Counted from the stretch's first letter, positions 17,490-25,472 are shown. The stretch is DNA of 25,895 bases from DATBVX01 sp035263105 (GCA_035263105.1 DATFRO010000091.1:1-25895), one strand, 5' to 3'. The notes: generated by a model not told the origin, from the sequence alone. Translations and numbers: made by a program.

Positions 17490-19292
17490 TCAGTCGTCGG
17501 CGACCGCGTCGAATGCAATCGTGGTGCGCGGCTCGGTGCCGTGAATCGGGTTCGTGCCGTGCCACATGTATGACGGGAAGAGCACCAGACGCCCGGCGCG
17601 CGGCTTGATGAAGGTCTCCGGCTGCGCCCCCGGCACGGGGTAGCGCGTCTCGCCGAACTTGATCCAGCCTGACATCCGGCTCACATCGTTGATCTCCTCG
17701 GGCACCGAAACGTAGTACGCCGAGCTGATCCATCCCTGCGGATGGATGTGATTCACGTGATAGCCCTCGCGGCGCAATTGAACTGACCAGGCGCCCTGGT
17801 AACGCGCCGGCCCGCGATTGCGCGCAGTGAGCGGATGACCCGCCTGCGCGCCGATCGAGCGCCGGTAGTCCTCGATGGGGTCTGCGAAGGCGCGCAGCAC
17901 CGCACCGATGACGGGATCGGGATCCGTCGCCAGGTTGCGCGCGGTCTGGCTGCCGTTGCGCAGGCTCTGGTCGAGCGGATGCGCGGCGAACGGATGCCGC
18001 CTGCCGAGGACCTCGAGCAGCGCCGCATTCAATTCGTCGATGGAAGACCACCCCGGCGGCGCCTCGAGATCGTACGTACGCACCATGCGCGAATAGTCGT
18101 AGAGCTCGCGATACAACGGCCGATCCATCAACCGGGCGGCAGTCGCCTCATATGCGATCCAGCCTTGATCGTTGGGCGTGCGCTGGCGCTGCGCTTCGAT
18201 GAACGGCAGCGCTTCGTCGGGACGCCCGCGCGCAAGCAACACGCTCACGAGTGCATCGATCACCTTCGGTTCCTGCGGTCTGGCAATCGCCGCTTCCGCG
18301 GCCTCAGCCTCCGCTTCCTTCAGCCGCCCGGTCTCGTGCAGCACCTGCGCGAGCACGGTGCGCACATCGGGGTCCGGCCCGCGACGCGCGAGCAACTCGC
18401 GAAAGTGGCGCTCCGCGCCGGCATAGTCACCCGCGCGCCACAACACGATGCCGAGCAGCATCTGCAGCGGCATGTCGTCCGGGTTCGCCGCCGCCGCCGC
18501 TGCAATGTCGCGCGTGAACTGCGGGTCGGAGCGCATGAAGCGCAATCGCGCCAGGTTGAGCTGCGCCTCCGGGTGTCGCGGATTGAGCGCCACCGCCTCG
18601 GCAAAGGCGCGTTCGGCCTCCTCCATGCGATAGAGCTGCGACAGCGCGCGTCCGGTATTGAAGGTGATCTCGAAGCCTTTCAGACCGAGCTGCCCGGCGC
18701 GTTGCAGCGCTGCAAGCGCTTCCTCCGATCGCTCCATGCCGACGAGCATCGACCCGAGATTGTGATGCGCCGTCGCATAGTCGGGACTCACGGTCAACGC
18801 CTGCCGATAGGCCGCTTCCGCCTCACCCAGGCGGTTCTGATCGCGCAGGACCATGGCGAGCGCGATCCAGGCCTGCGGATCGGAAGCGCGCTGTGCGATC
18901 AGGGTGCGACATTCCGCTTCCGCGGCGCCGTACTGGCGCAGGTCGTTCAGCGTTCGGATCAGGCCAATGCGTGCGGCAGGGTGGCGGGGATCGATTGCCA
19001 GCGCCTCCCGGTAAGAGCGCTCAGCCTCGGCCTGGCGACCGACGCCGCGCAACAGGTTCGCGAGATTGCCGTGGAAGTCTGCGGCGCGCGGATCGAGCGC
19101 GATGCTCTCACGCATGAGCTGCTCACCCGTCGCCGGATCGCCGGAGTCCTTGCGGATGAGGCCCAGCAAGTGCAGCGCCGGCGCGTTGCGTGGCGTGCGG
19201 GTCAGGATTTCGCGGCAGGCAGCCTCGGCTTGTGGCAGCTTGCCTTCACGCAGGAGCCCCACGACGCGCCCCAGTTCGGCTTGTTCATTCAT
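17490..19292 (-). CDS. TPR protein with C-terminal putative 2OG-Fe(II) oxygenase domain
   Basis: The protein has 600 residues without a signal peptide. At least ten TPR repeats occupy about 1-375 (for example LRKGD-type helices such as AERSYREALAIDPRHPAA, AEAAYRQALTVSPDYATAHH and AERAFAEAVALNPRHPEAQ). The last 105 residues are the oxygenase: a metal-binding segment YHVNHIHPQGWISSAYYV with H512, H515 and H517, then FPSYMWHGTNPIHG with distal H578 and R589 as likely 2-oxoglutarate ligand. This matches the putative 2OG-Fe(II) oxygenase family PF13759, a fold group different from the beta-hydroxylase upstream. The start is the ATG at 19290-19292. A TAAAAT box 6 nt upstream and no Shine-Dalgarno sequence suggest a leaderless transcript. 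It is divergent from the LuxR-type regulator. Confidence 0.9.
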   Translation of the reverse strand: MNEQAELGRVVGLLREGKLPQAEAACREILTRTPRNAPALHLLGLIRKDSGDPATGEQLMRESIALDPRAADFHGNLANLLRGVGRQAEAERSYREALAIDPRHPAARIGLIRTLNDLRQYGAAEAECRTLIAQRASDPQAWIALAMVLRDQNRLGEAEAAYRQALTVSPDYATAHHNLGSMLVGMERSEEALAALQRAGQLGLKGFEITFNTGRALSQLYRMEEAERAFAEAVALNPRHPEAQLNLARLRFMRSDPQFTRDIAAAAAANPDDMPLQMLLGIVLWRAGDYAGAERHFRELLARRGPDPDVRTVLAQVLHETGRLKEAEAEAAEAAIARPQEPKVIDALVSVLLARGRPDEALPFIEAQRQRTPNDQGWIAYEATAARLMDRPLYRELYDYSRMVRTYDLEAPPGWSSIDELNAALLEVLGRRHPFAAHPLDQSLRNGSQTARNLATDPDPVIGAVLRAFADPIEDYRRSIGAQAGHPLTARNRGPARYQGAWSVQLRREGYHVNHIHPQGWISSAYYVSVPEEINDVSRMSGWIKFGETRYPVPGAQPETFIKPRAGRLVLFPSYMWHGTNPIHGTEPRTTIAFDAVADD

Positions 19293-19298
19293 CGGGGC

Positions 19299-19304
19299 AT
19301 TTTA
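19299..19304 (-). promoter_or_regulatory. Candidate -10 box giving a leaderless mRNA for the TPR oxygenase
   Basis: TAAAAT on the minus strand is a 5/6 match to TATAAT and ends 6 nt before the ATG. Standard spacing would put the start site at the A of that ATG. No convincing -35 element is present. Confidence 0.35.
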
Positions 19305-19396
19305 CACGTGGGCACACGGCCGGATTCGCGGGGTTTCGCGCCGGCGGTTTACAATCCACCGGCCACTGCTCCAAGGCAAACCACAACAAGAAGTGA

Positions 19397-22084
19397 ATGT
19401 CGGCCGAGATTGAGCAGGCATCGGCATGGAGCGCCGCGCCGCTAACCAAGTTTCGCACCCCGCGCAGCCGCCGCGACAGCGTGCCGCGTTCGGAGCTGCT
19501 CGCGCGCCTGCTGCGCTCGGTTGAAAGCAATCCGCTCACGCTGGTCTGCGCGCCCGGGGGCTCCGGCAAGACGACCCTGCTCACGCAACTCGCCGATCAA
19601 GCCGCACGCTCACTCACTGTCCTGTGGGTCGCGCTCGACGCGGATGACAATGACACGAATCGCTTCTTCGCCACGTTGATGAAGGCAGTCGAGCCGCTCG
19701 GCCTCGCCTGGGAGACCGATCCACGCGCACTGCTCGCCAATGTGGCGGGCGGCGGGCGCCAGACGCGCGCGGCGCTGGCTGCGCTCGTCAACGCCCTTTG
19801 CACCACGACGGCGAGCCGCATCGTGATCATCCTCGATGACCTGCACCGGCTCGATCGCCACGAGATCTTCGAGCTGCTCGAGTCGTTAATCGAGCGACTG
19901 CCCGATCACGTGACACTCGTGCTGGGCTCGCGCGTCGAGCCGCCCTTGCCGCTCACCCGCTGGCGCGCACACGGCGAGCTCGGCGCCTTCCTGCCCGCGG
20001 ACCTCGAGTTTTCGGAAGAGGAAGCGCTCACGCTTGCGCAGTTGCGCACCGGGAACCTGGCGGATGTCAAGACTGTGCGCGACGCCCTGCGCCGCACGGG
20101 AGGCTGGGCGGTGGGCCTCTCGATGGTGCTCGACCTGCACGGCGGGGCCGCCACACATCCGTCACTGCGCGGCATCAGCTCGCAGTCGCGCGATCGGCGC
20201 CTGTTCAGTTATCTCGCGCATGAAGTTCTCGATGAGCTGCCCGAGGATCTGCGCGAGTTCGTCCTGCAGTGTTCCATTCTCGCGGAGTTGAGCCCCGCTC
20301 TGTGCGATGCCGTCTGCGCCCGGAGCGATTCCAGCGCGATCCTGGCTGAGCTCTACCGTCGCAACCTGTTTCTCACCGCCCTCGACGACGCCGTGCCGGT
20401 CCTGCGCTTTCATGACCTGTTTCGCGACTTCCTGCAGGCGGAGCTCGAGCACACACGCCCACAGCAACTGGCGCAGCTGCACGAGCGTGCCGCACGCGCG
20501 GAACACTATGCGCCGCGCGCGATCGCGCACTTCCTGAAGGCGCACTGCTGGAACGAGGCCGCCGCGCTGATGATGCAGGTCGCCGAGCCCCTGCTGCTCG
20601 AGGGCGGCGTCGCGTTACTCGAACGCTGGATCGACGAGATCCCGGAAGCAGTGCGCGCCGCAAATCCCGAGCTCGGCGCGCTGCGCGGCACGTGCGCGTG
20701 GTTGCGCTGGGACTGGCCGCGCGCCAAGCGCGAATTCACGGGTACGGTCGATCGGCTGGTGGAAGCGCGACAGGCGCCGCTGCGCATGCGCGCGCTCTTC
20801 AGCCTGGTGGATGTGCTCAATTCCTCCGGCGAGCGCGAGGCCGCCTGGGAACGACTCGAGCAGGTGGCGAAGATGCCGCTCGATGAGCTCGGCGCTGCGC
20901 AGCTCGCGCTGCAACGCGCCTGGTGCGCGATGCCGACCGGAGATGTGGACAGCGTCGCGCGCTACATGCAGGAATTCATCACGCACGTCGAGCGCGATCC
21001 CGAGCGCATCTGCCCCGCGACCGCCGAGCGCATTCACTGCATGTTGATCGGCCAAGCCGGGATGGCGGACATCTTCGAGCGCTTCCATGCGGCGAGCGAA
21101 AGCATTCGCAGCCAATCCGCCGCGCAATGGCACCTGGCGATGGTCGTGCTCGGCGGCTGGGCATCGCTCTGGCGCGGCAGACGTGTACAGACACAGACCG
21201 CGATCGAGCAAGGCGCGGCGCTCTTCCACCAGTTCGGTGGCGTGCGGCTGGTCGCCGAGCGCATCTCGCAATTCACTGCGGTGTATCACACCGCCACGGG
21301 CAACATCGCCCAGGCGGTGTCGGTCGCGCACGCGCACATCCAGGGCCTGCACGCGCCCGAGGTGCGCGGCCACGCGGCGACGTGGCTGCGCTCGTACCGC
21401 CACGCCCTCGCACGCATGTATTGGGTCGCCGGCGACCAGGACGGCTATCGCTCGGTGCTCCCGTATCTCATCGCGCCGCGCACCAACGCCGAGTGGCCGT
21501 TCACCGATGTGGCGGCGGAGTTCGCTCGCGGCCAGGGCGCGCTCTTCGACGAGGACTGGGCGCGCGCCGAGGCCGCATTGAGTCGCGCGTCCGGGCAGTA
21601 CTCGCGCTTTCGTGTGCCGATGGTCTACGCGGACCCGCGGATGAGCCTCGCCTACGCGCAAGTCATGCAGGGAAAGAAGGCGGCAGCGCGCGAGACCTTC
21701 GCTCCGGTGTTGCAGGAACTCATTGCCGACCAGGCCGTCGGCATGCTGGTGCTGGAAGCGCCGCGGGTGGTCGATGCGCTCTTCGACTCGCTCACCCCGG
21801 CCATGCGCCGCGAGCCCGGGACCCTTCAGCTCATCGAGCGCGTCAACCAATGGCACGAACGCGATGTCGTGTCCGAGGCTGCGGCGGGTCCGCTTGCCCT
21901 GTTGACAGACCGCGAACGCGAGGTGCTCGAGCAGGTGGCGCGCGGCGCAAGCAACAAGCACATCGCACGCGCCCTGTCGCTGAGCCTGCATACGGTGAAG
22001 CGTCACATCGCCAACATCCTCGACAAGCTCGATTGCGACTCGCGCGGCCGGGCCGCGGACCTCTTCCGGCAGAGCACAGCCTAG
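19397..22084 (+). CDS. MalT-like LuxR-family ATP-binding transcriptional regulator
   Basis: The 895 residues match the length of MalT (about 900). An N-terminal STAND-type ATPase carries Walker A APGGSGKTT (52-60), Walker B IVIILDDLH (142-150) and the sensor-like LVLGSRVEPPLPLTRWR (174-190). A helical TPR-like sensing region fills roughly 330-820. A LuxR-type HTH ends the protein: LTDREREVLEQVARGASNKH followed by IARALSLSLHTVKRHIANIL (about 835-880). Such regulators are ATP- and inducer-dependent activators. MalT itself responds to maltotriose, but this inducer cannot be inferred from sequence. A TACAAT -10-like box at 19350-19355 lies upstream. The start context is AAGAAGTGA before the ATG, a weak Shine-Dalgarno site. 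Target genes are unknown; the divergent TPR oxygenase is an obvious candidate. Confidence 0.93.
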   Translation: MSAEIEQASAWSAAPLTKFRTPRSRRDSVPRSELLARLLRSVESNPLTLVCAPGGSGKTTLLTQLADQAARSLTVLWVALDADDNDTNRFFATLMKAVEPLGLAWETDPRALLANVAGGGRQTRAALAALVNALCTTTASRIVIILDDLHRLDRHEIFELLESLIERLPDHVTLVLGSRVEPPLPLTRWRAHGELGAFLPADLEFSEEEALTLAQLRTGNLADVKTVRDALRRTGGWAVGLSMVLDLHGGAATHPSLRGISSQSRDRRLFSYLAHEVLDELPEDLREFVLQCSILAELSPALCDAVCARSDSSAILAELYRRNLFLTALDDAVPVLRFHDLFRDFLQAELEHTRPQQLAQLHERAARAEHYAPRAIAHFLKAHCWNEAAALMMQVAEPLLLEGGVALLERWIDEIPEAVRAANPELGALRGTCAWLRWDWPRAKREFTGTVDRLVEARQAPLRMRALFSLVDVLNSSGEREAAWERLEQVAKMPLDELGAAQLALQRAWCAMPTGDVDSVARYMQEFITHVERDPERICPATAERIHCMLIGQAGMADIFERFHAASESIRSQSAAQWHLAMVVLGGWASLWRGRRVQTQTAIEQGAALFHQFGGVRLVAERISQFTAVYHTATGNIAQAVSVAHAHIQGLHAPEVRGHAATWLRSYRHALARMYWVAGDQDGYRSVLPYLIAPRTNAEWPFTDVAAEFARGQGALFDEDWARAEAALSRASGQYSRFRVPMVYADPRMSLAYAQVMQGKKAAARETFAPVLQELIADQAVGMLVLEAPRVVDALFDSLTPAMRREPGTLQLIERVNQWHERDVVSEAAAGPLALLTDREREVLEQVARGASNKHIARALSLSLHTVKRHIANILDKLDCDSRGRAADLFRQSTA

Positions 22085-22202
22085 ACGCCTCCGCCCTGTG
22101 GCTCCCGCGGCCGGGACGTCGTGGCTCCTTCGGCCGATCGACCCTCGCGCCCGCCTCCCGGAGACTCTCGTTCCGTCAGGCAACGAGCACCCAGGACTCC
22201 CG

Positions 22203-22601
22203 ATGAAAGCCGATCCCGCCCTTCTGTACACACAGCTGCAAGGCGCTCCCGAGGAGTTCCAGGCCGCGGCCCGCGAGCACTATCGGGAAGACGTTCAGTG
22301 GTCAGCTCCAGCGCGTGGCCTCCTACGCCAGGGTCGCGAGAGCCTGATCGCGCAGCTGCTCGGCGAAGCGGCGGCCATGCAGGATCCCACCTTCACCCGG
22401 CTGCGCTGCAGCAACGGCGACGCGCAGTGTATAGATGAGTACGCCGTGCGCTTTACCTGCGGCCGCGAGGGCATCGATGGCGTCCCGGTCGCAGTCGGCG
22501 ACCTCGTCGAGTTGAAACGAGTGCGCATCCTCGAACTCCTCGAGGGCAAGGTCGCGAAGGAAACCTCCATCGAGACCTGGTCGGTCCTGTCGCGCGACTG
22601 A
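22203..22601 (+). CDS. NTF2/SnoaL-like small protein
   Basis: The protein has 132 residues and is cytoplasmic. The pattern of an N-terminal helix pair (LLYTQLQGAPEEFQAAAREH), EDVQWSAPARGLLRQGRESL and the paired C-terminal strands VELKRVRILELLEGKVAKET is typical of nuclear transport factor 2 (SnoaL-like) folds, which bind small ligands or act as isomerases and cyclases. Key catalytic residues are not conserved enough to name a reaction. AGGA (22193-22196) lies 6 nt before the ATG at 22203, so this start was preferred over an upstream extension of the same frame. Confidence 0.78.
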   Translation: MKADPALLYTQLQGAPEEFQAAAREHYREDVQWSAPARGLLRQGRESLIAQLLGEAAAMQDPTFTRLRCSNGDAQCIDEYAVRFTCGREGIDGVPVAVGDLVELKRVRILELLEGKVAKETSIETWSVLSRD

Positions 22602-22671
22602 CCGCCATGGCTCCACGCCCGGCCCGCTGTGGCTCCTCCGGGCGATGAGTCACCGCTCCCGGGTCGGGACA

Positions 22672-22788
22672 ATGACCACCATGCAACTACACCGAATCCT
22701 GCTGGCCCTGTTCGCGCTCGTGTTCGTCCGCTGGGTGGACTACGCCGGGCGCGAGCGCGAGGCCCTCGAGAGAACCGCCCGAGGTTGA
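22672..22788 (+). CDS. Putative 38-residue single-pass membrane microprotein
   Basis: A short ORF MTTMQLHRILLALFALVFVR continues WVDYAGREREALERTARG. It has one predicted transmembrane helix (about 8-24) and a charged C-terminal tail. It begins at the ATG at 22672, 11 nt after the GGG of CCGGGTCGGG. A second ATG at 22681 would give 35 residues. It ends 3 bp before the next gene's ATG, whose Shine-Dalgarno GAGG lies in its last codons, suggesting co-translation. Being very short, it could be chance; the hydrophobic, in-register layout favours a real gene. Confidence 0.5.
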   Translation: MTTMQLHRILLALFALVFVRWVDYAGREREALERTARG

Positions 22789-22791
22789 ATC

Positions 22792-23130
22792 ATGCGTGTC
22801 AGTGCCCTGCTGCTCTCAGCCGCGATCTGGATGCCAGCCCTGGCCGTACCCGCCAGCGAGGCGCGGCTGACCGAGGGCGCGATCGTTCGCATTCAAAGCG
22901 CGCAGATCGAGGCCGGCTGGCATGCGGGCACGATCCGCACCGCGGCGAGTGGCTGTCGCATGGTTTACCTCGGCAGTCCAACCGCACCGGGGTACGAAAG
23001 CCTCACCCTTGCGGCGCTCGCGCGGCTGCAGAGCACCCAGCCGGTGCGTTGGACCGAAGTGGAGCTCCCCGGCCTGGTTGCGCAGGAACCGCGCGCCTGC
23101 CACGAGGAGTTGGCAGACCTCGCCCACTGA
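22792..23130 (+). CDS. Small exported protein of unknown function
   Basis: The protein has 112 residues with a signal peptide (about 1-21, SALLLSAAIWMPALAV). The mature part has two cysteines, in GCRMVYLGSPTAPGYESLTL and RACHEELADLAH, which could form a single disulfide. The middle (ALARLQSTQPVRWTEVELPG) suggests a beta/alpha unit. I do not recognise the family. GAGG (22781-22784) inside the preceding microprotein ORF is 7 nt from the ATG. A 90-bp gap separates it from the hydrolase. Confidence 0.68.
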   Translation: MRVSALLLSAAIWMPALAVPASEARLTEGAIVRIQSAQIEAGWHAGTIRTAASGCRMVYLGSPTAPGYESLTLAALARLQSTQPVRWTEVELPGLVAQEPRACHEELADLAH

Positions 23131-23220
23131 GCGCACCGCAGCGCTGTCGGGATCGTCTGGCTGCAACACCCGGGCGACTCGCCGTAGACTCTCGCTCCCA
23201 CGCGGGGTGCGGATCGAGCC

Positions 23221-24030
23221 ATGCCGATTGCCGAGAGTGATGGCGCGCGATTGCGCTACGAAGTCGCCGGGTCCGGCGATGCCCCTGCACTGCTGCTCAT
23301 CAACTCGCTCGGCTGCGCGCTCGAGATGTGGGATCCGCAGCTGACGGACCTCTCCGCACGTTTTCGAGTCATCCGCTACGACGCGCGCGGACACGGGCAG
23401 TCGAGCCTCGGGAACCACACCGAACTTGAGATCGAAGACCTGGCGCGCGATGCGGTCGCGGTGCTCGATGCCGCGGGCGTCGAGCGTGCGCATTGGTGCG
23501 GACTGTCACTGGGCGGCATGACGGCCATGCGGGCGGCGGTGCATCACGCCGAGCGCGTCGCGACCCTCGTGCTCAGCAACACGTCCGCTTATCTTCCGCC
23601 GCGGGAGAACTGGGATGCGCGCATCCACACCGCGCTCACGAGCGGAATGGGCGCGCTGGTCGACACCATCCTCGGTCGCTGGTTCACGGAAGAGTTTCGC
23701 GATCGGCAGCCCGAGGCGATCGGACCGATTCGCGCCATGCTGCTGGCGACGAGCCCGGCGGGTTATGCCGCGTGCTGCACGGCGATTCGCGACATGGACC
23801 AGCGCGAGGCGCTGAGTGCGATTCGGGTGCCCACGCTCGTGATCGCCGGGGCGCGCGACCCTGCGACACCACCCGAGCAGGCTGAGCAGATTCAACAACG
23901 GATCGCGGGCGCGCGGCTGACGGTGCTCGATGCCGCGCACCTCACGAACGTGGAGTGCGCGCCGGAATTCACGGCGACGGTGCTCGGCTTCCTCAGCGAT
24001 CCTCAGCCGCAGGGAACGGCCGATACGTAG
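23221..24030 (+). CDS. Alpha/beta hydrolase resembling 3-oxoadipate enol-lactonase
   Basis: The 269-residue soluble enzyme has the full catalytic triad: nucleophile S96 in GLSLGGM, acid D213 in IAGARDPATPP and base H240 in LDAAHLTNVE. The oxyanion segment LLLINSLGCALEMWDP (25-40) and RYDARGHGQSS (52-62) match the PcaD group, which hydrolyses 3-oxoadipate enol-lactone in the beta-ketoadipate pathway. No other pca genes are adjacent, so the true substrate may differ; carboxylesterase or other lactonase activity is possible. The ATG at 23221 has a weak GGGG-type Shine-Dalgarno site. It ends 12 bp before a convergent gene. Confidence 0.87.
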   Translation: MPIAESDGARLRYEVAGSGDAPALLLINSLGCALEMWDPQLTDLSARFRVIRYDARGHGQSSLGNHTELEIEDLARDAVAVLDAAGVERAHWCGLSLGGMTAMRAAVHHAERVATLVLSNTSAYLPPRENWDARIHTALTSGMGALVDTILGRWFTEEFRDRQPEAIGPIRAMLLATSPAGYAACCTAIRDMDQREALSAIRVPTLVIAGARDPATPPEQAEQIQQRIAGARLTVLDAAHLTNVECAPEFTATVLGFLSDPQPQGTADT

Positions 24031-24042
24031 TCCTCCGCGGGC

Positions 24043-24354
24043 CTAGGGTGAGCCGCGACTCACGGCGATCACCACCGCGAGCAGCGCGATGGCCGCGGCC
24101 AGACACTGCCCCATGATCAGCCACCGCGTCTGTCGATGCAGGACGGTGACGGCTGCCGTGAGCTGCGCGGTCTGTTCCGCCATCCGGCTCATGAGTTCGG
24201 CCTGCCGCCGCTCATTCTCCTCGAGTGCCGCCAGGCGCGCGCTCGGATCCGCGGGCGGCGCCGCGCTCTGGCGCCGCGAGCGGTTGAGGAGCTCGCGCGA
24301 CAGCTCGAGGATCGAGGGTACCCATTGAACGATTTGCAACCACGGAACTGGCAT
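24043..24354 (-). CDS. Coiled-coil protein with C-terminal transmembrane helix
   Basis: The protein has 103 residues when started at the ATG at 24352-24354 (MPVPWLQIVQWVPSILELSR). GGAG lies 6 nt upstream of that ATG. A longer frame would begin at TTG and is less likely. Residues about 42-75 form a charged coiled coil (LAALEENERRQAELMSRMAE), and the C-terminal 22 residues (LIMGQCLAAAIALLAVVIAV) are a tail anchor. The soluble part would face the cytoplasm. I know similar small coiled-coil tail-anchored proteins only as hypothetical proteins. It is divergent from the ParB-domain gene. Confidence 0.75.
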   Translation of the reverse strand: MPVPWLQIVQWVPSILELSRELLNRSRRQSAAPPADPSARLAALEENERRQAELMSRMAEQTAQLTAAVTVLHRQTRWLIMGQCLAAAIALLAVVIAVSRGSP

Positions 24355-24365
24355 CTCGAACTCCG

Positions 24366-24410
24366 GCGGCCGTCGGCCGCGCAATTGCGATCCGCGTCGA
24401 TGTTTACATC
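24366..24410. promoter_or_regulatory. Three successive palindromes in the coiled-coil/ParB-like divergent region
   Basis: In 45 bp there are GCGGCC-GTC-GGCCGC (24366-24380), the perfect 10-mer CGCAATTGCG (24380-24389) and GATGTTTACATC (24399-24410). A promoter for the ParB-like gene could use TTGCGA (24385-24390) and TCATAA (24409-24414), 18 bp apart, so the second and third palindromes overlap its -35 and -10 elements. This fits an operator region, possibly bound by the ParB-like product; inference only. Confidence 0.4.
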
Positions 24411-24437
24411 ATAAGACCAGCACGGCAGTCTTCGTTC

Positions 24438-25454
24438 ATGCCAGCACGCAAGTCCGCGAAGAAGTCGCCTGCGAAGCGCAGTGCCCGCAAGACCACGCGC
24501 GGCCGTCTCGCGCCGGGCAAGGAGGCGCGCGGCGTCACTGCCGCGGAGACGCTCCTCGATCTCACGAAAGAGGATATCGCGCCGCTGGTCGTGCTCGTGA
24601 ACGAAGCTGGCGGTGCACCGATCGGCGCGTATCGCGAACCCTTGAGCGGCCGCTCACTGCTGATCGCCTCGCTCCCACTGGCCGCAGTCCAGCCGACGCC
24701 TTTTCAGCGCGACCTTTCGCCGACGCACGCGCGCCGCCTGGCGCAGCGCATCGACGAGACGGGAGTATTCCTCGATCCGCTGATCGTGGTGCGCGGCGAG
24801 GACGGCAAGCTCTGGACGCCGAACGGGCGGCATCGGCTCGCGGCTGCGAAGTTCCTCGGCCTGCGCCTCGTCACCGCACTGATTTCCCCGGAGGAATCGC
24901 TCGCGTACCGGATCCTCGCGCTCAACACCGAGAAGGCGCACAACCTCAAGGATCGGAGCCTGGAAGTGATCCGCATGGCGCGCAACATCGCGAAACGTGA
25001 CCGCGACACCAGCGAAGCGAAATTCGCGGCGGAGTTCGAAGCCGCCGAGCTCCTCACGCTCGGCATCGTGTACGAGACGAACTCGCGCTTCGCGGGCGGC
25101 GCTTACAGCGCGTTCCTGAAGAAGGTCGATCGCTTCAGCGAGCGGCCGCTCGCGGCGAGCCTGCGCGAGCGCGAAGGCTACGCCGCACGTCTCCTCGAGA
25201 TCGACGGCGAGGTCAAACGCATCATCGCGGCACTGCAGGCGCGCGGCTTCAAGTCACCGTACTTGCGCAGCTACGTGGTCGCGCGCATCAACCCCGTGCG
25301 CTTTCACAAGATCAAGAAGGGCGACACCCGGCCACCGATGCCGATCGCCGCTGCGTTGACGCGCATGACCGCGGCCGCCAAGAAGTTCAACGCGAAGGCG
25401 GTCTCGATGGGCGATATCGCGTTGGTTGCGGCCGTTGCGGAGTCACCGGAGTAA
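24438..25454 (+). CDS. ParB N-terminal-domain protein with basic N-terminal tail
   Basis: The protein has 338 residues. The first 30 are Lys/Arg/Ala-rich (KSAKKSPAKRSARKTTRGR), like a histone H1 tail, and may bind DNA non-specifically. The ParB/sulfiredoxin-type domain follows: VQPTPFQRDLSPTHARRLAQ (84-103), ETGVFLDPLIVVRG (107-120) and the nucleotide-binding motif PNGRHRLAAAKFLG (128-141), typical of CTP-binding ParB relatives. The C-terminal half is helical without a clear ParB dimer domain. No parA, parS cluster or plasmid marker is present, so it is unlikely to be the chromosomal ParB; such stand-alone proteins act in phage, plasmid or transcriptional roles. The start has a weak Shine-Dalgarno site. 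Confidence 0.85.
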   Translation: MPARKSAKKSPAKRSARKTTRGRLAPGKEARGVTAAETLLDLTKEDIAPLVVLVNEAGGAPIGAYREPLSGRSLLIASLPLAAVQPTPFQRDLSPTHARRLAQRIDETGVFLDPLIVVRGEDGKLWTPNGRHRLAAAKFLGLRLVTALISPEESLAYRILALNTEKAHNLKDRSLEVIRMARNIAKRDRDTSEAKFAAEFEAAELLTLGIVYETNSRFAGGAYSAFLKKVDRFSERPLAASLREREGYAARLLEIDGEVKRIIAALQARGFKSPYLRSYVVARINPVRFHKIKKGDTRPPMPIAAALTRMTAAAKKFNAKAVSMGDIALVAAVAESPE

Positions 25455-25472
25455 GAGCAGTCCGGTTGTGTC

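Noticed and set aside
17835..19445. 536-codon plus-strand ORF
   Set aside because: It is antisense to the TPR oxygenase; TPR periodicity in that gene creates the open complement frame.
20615..22231. 538-codon minus-strand ORF
   Set aside because: It is a shadow of the MalT-like gene; composition is Arg/Ala/His-rich without motifs.
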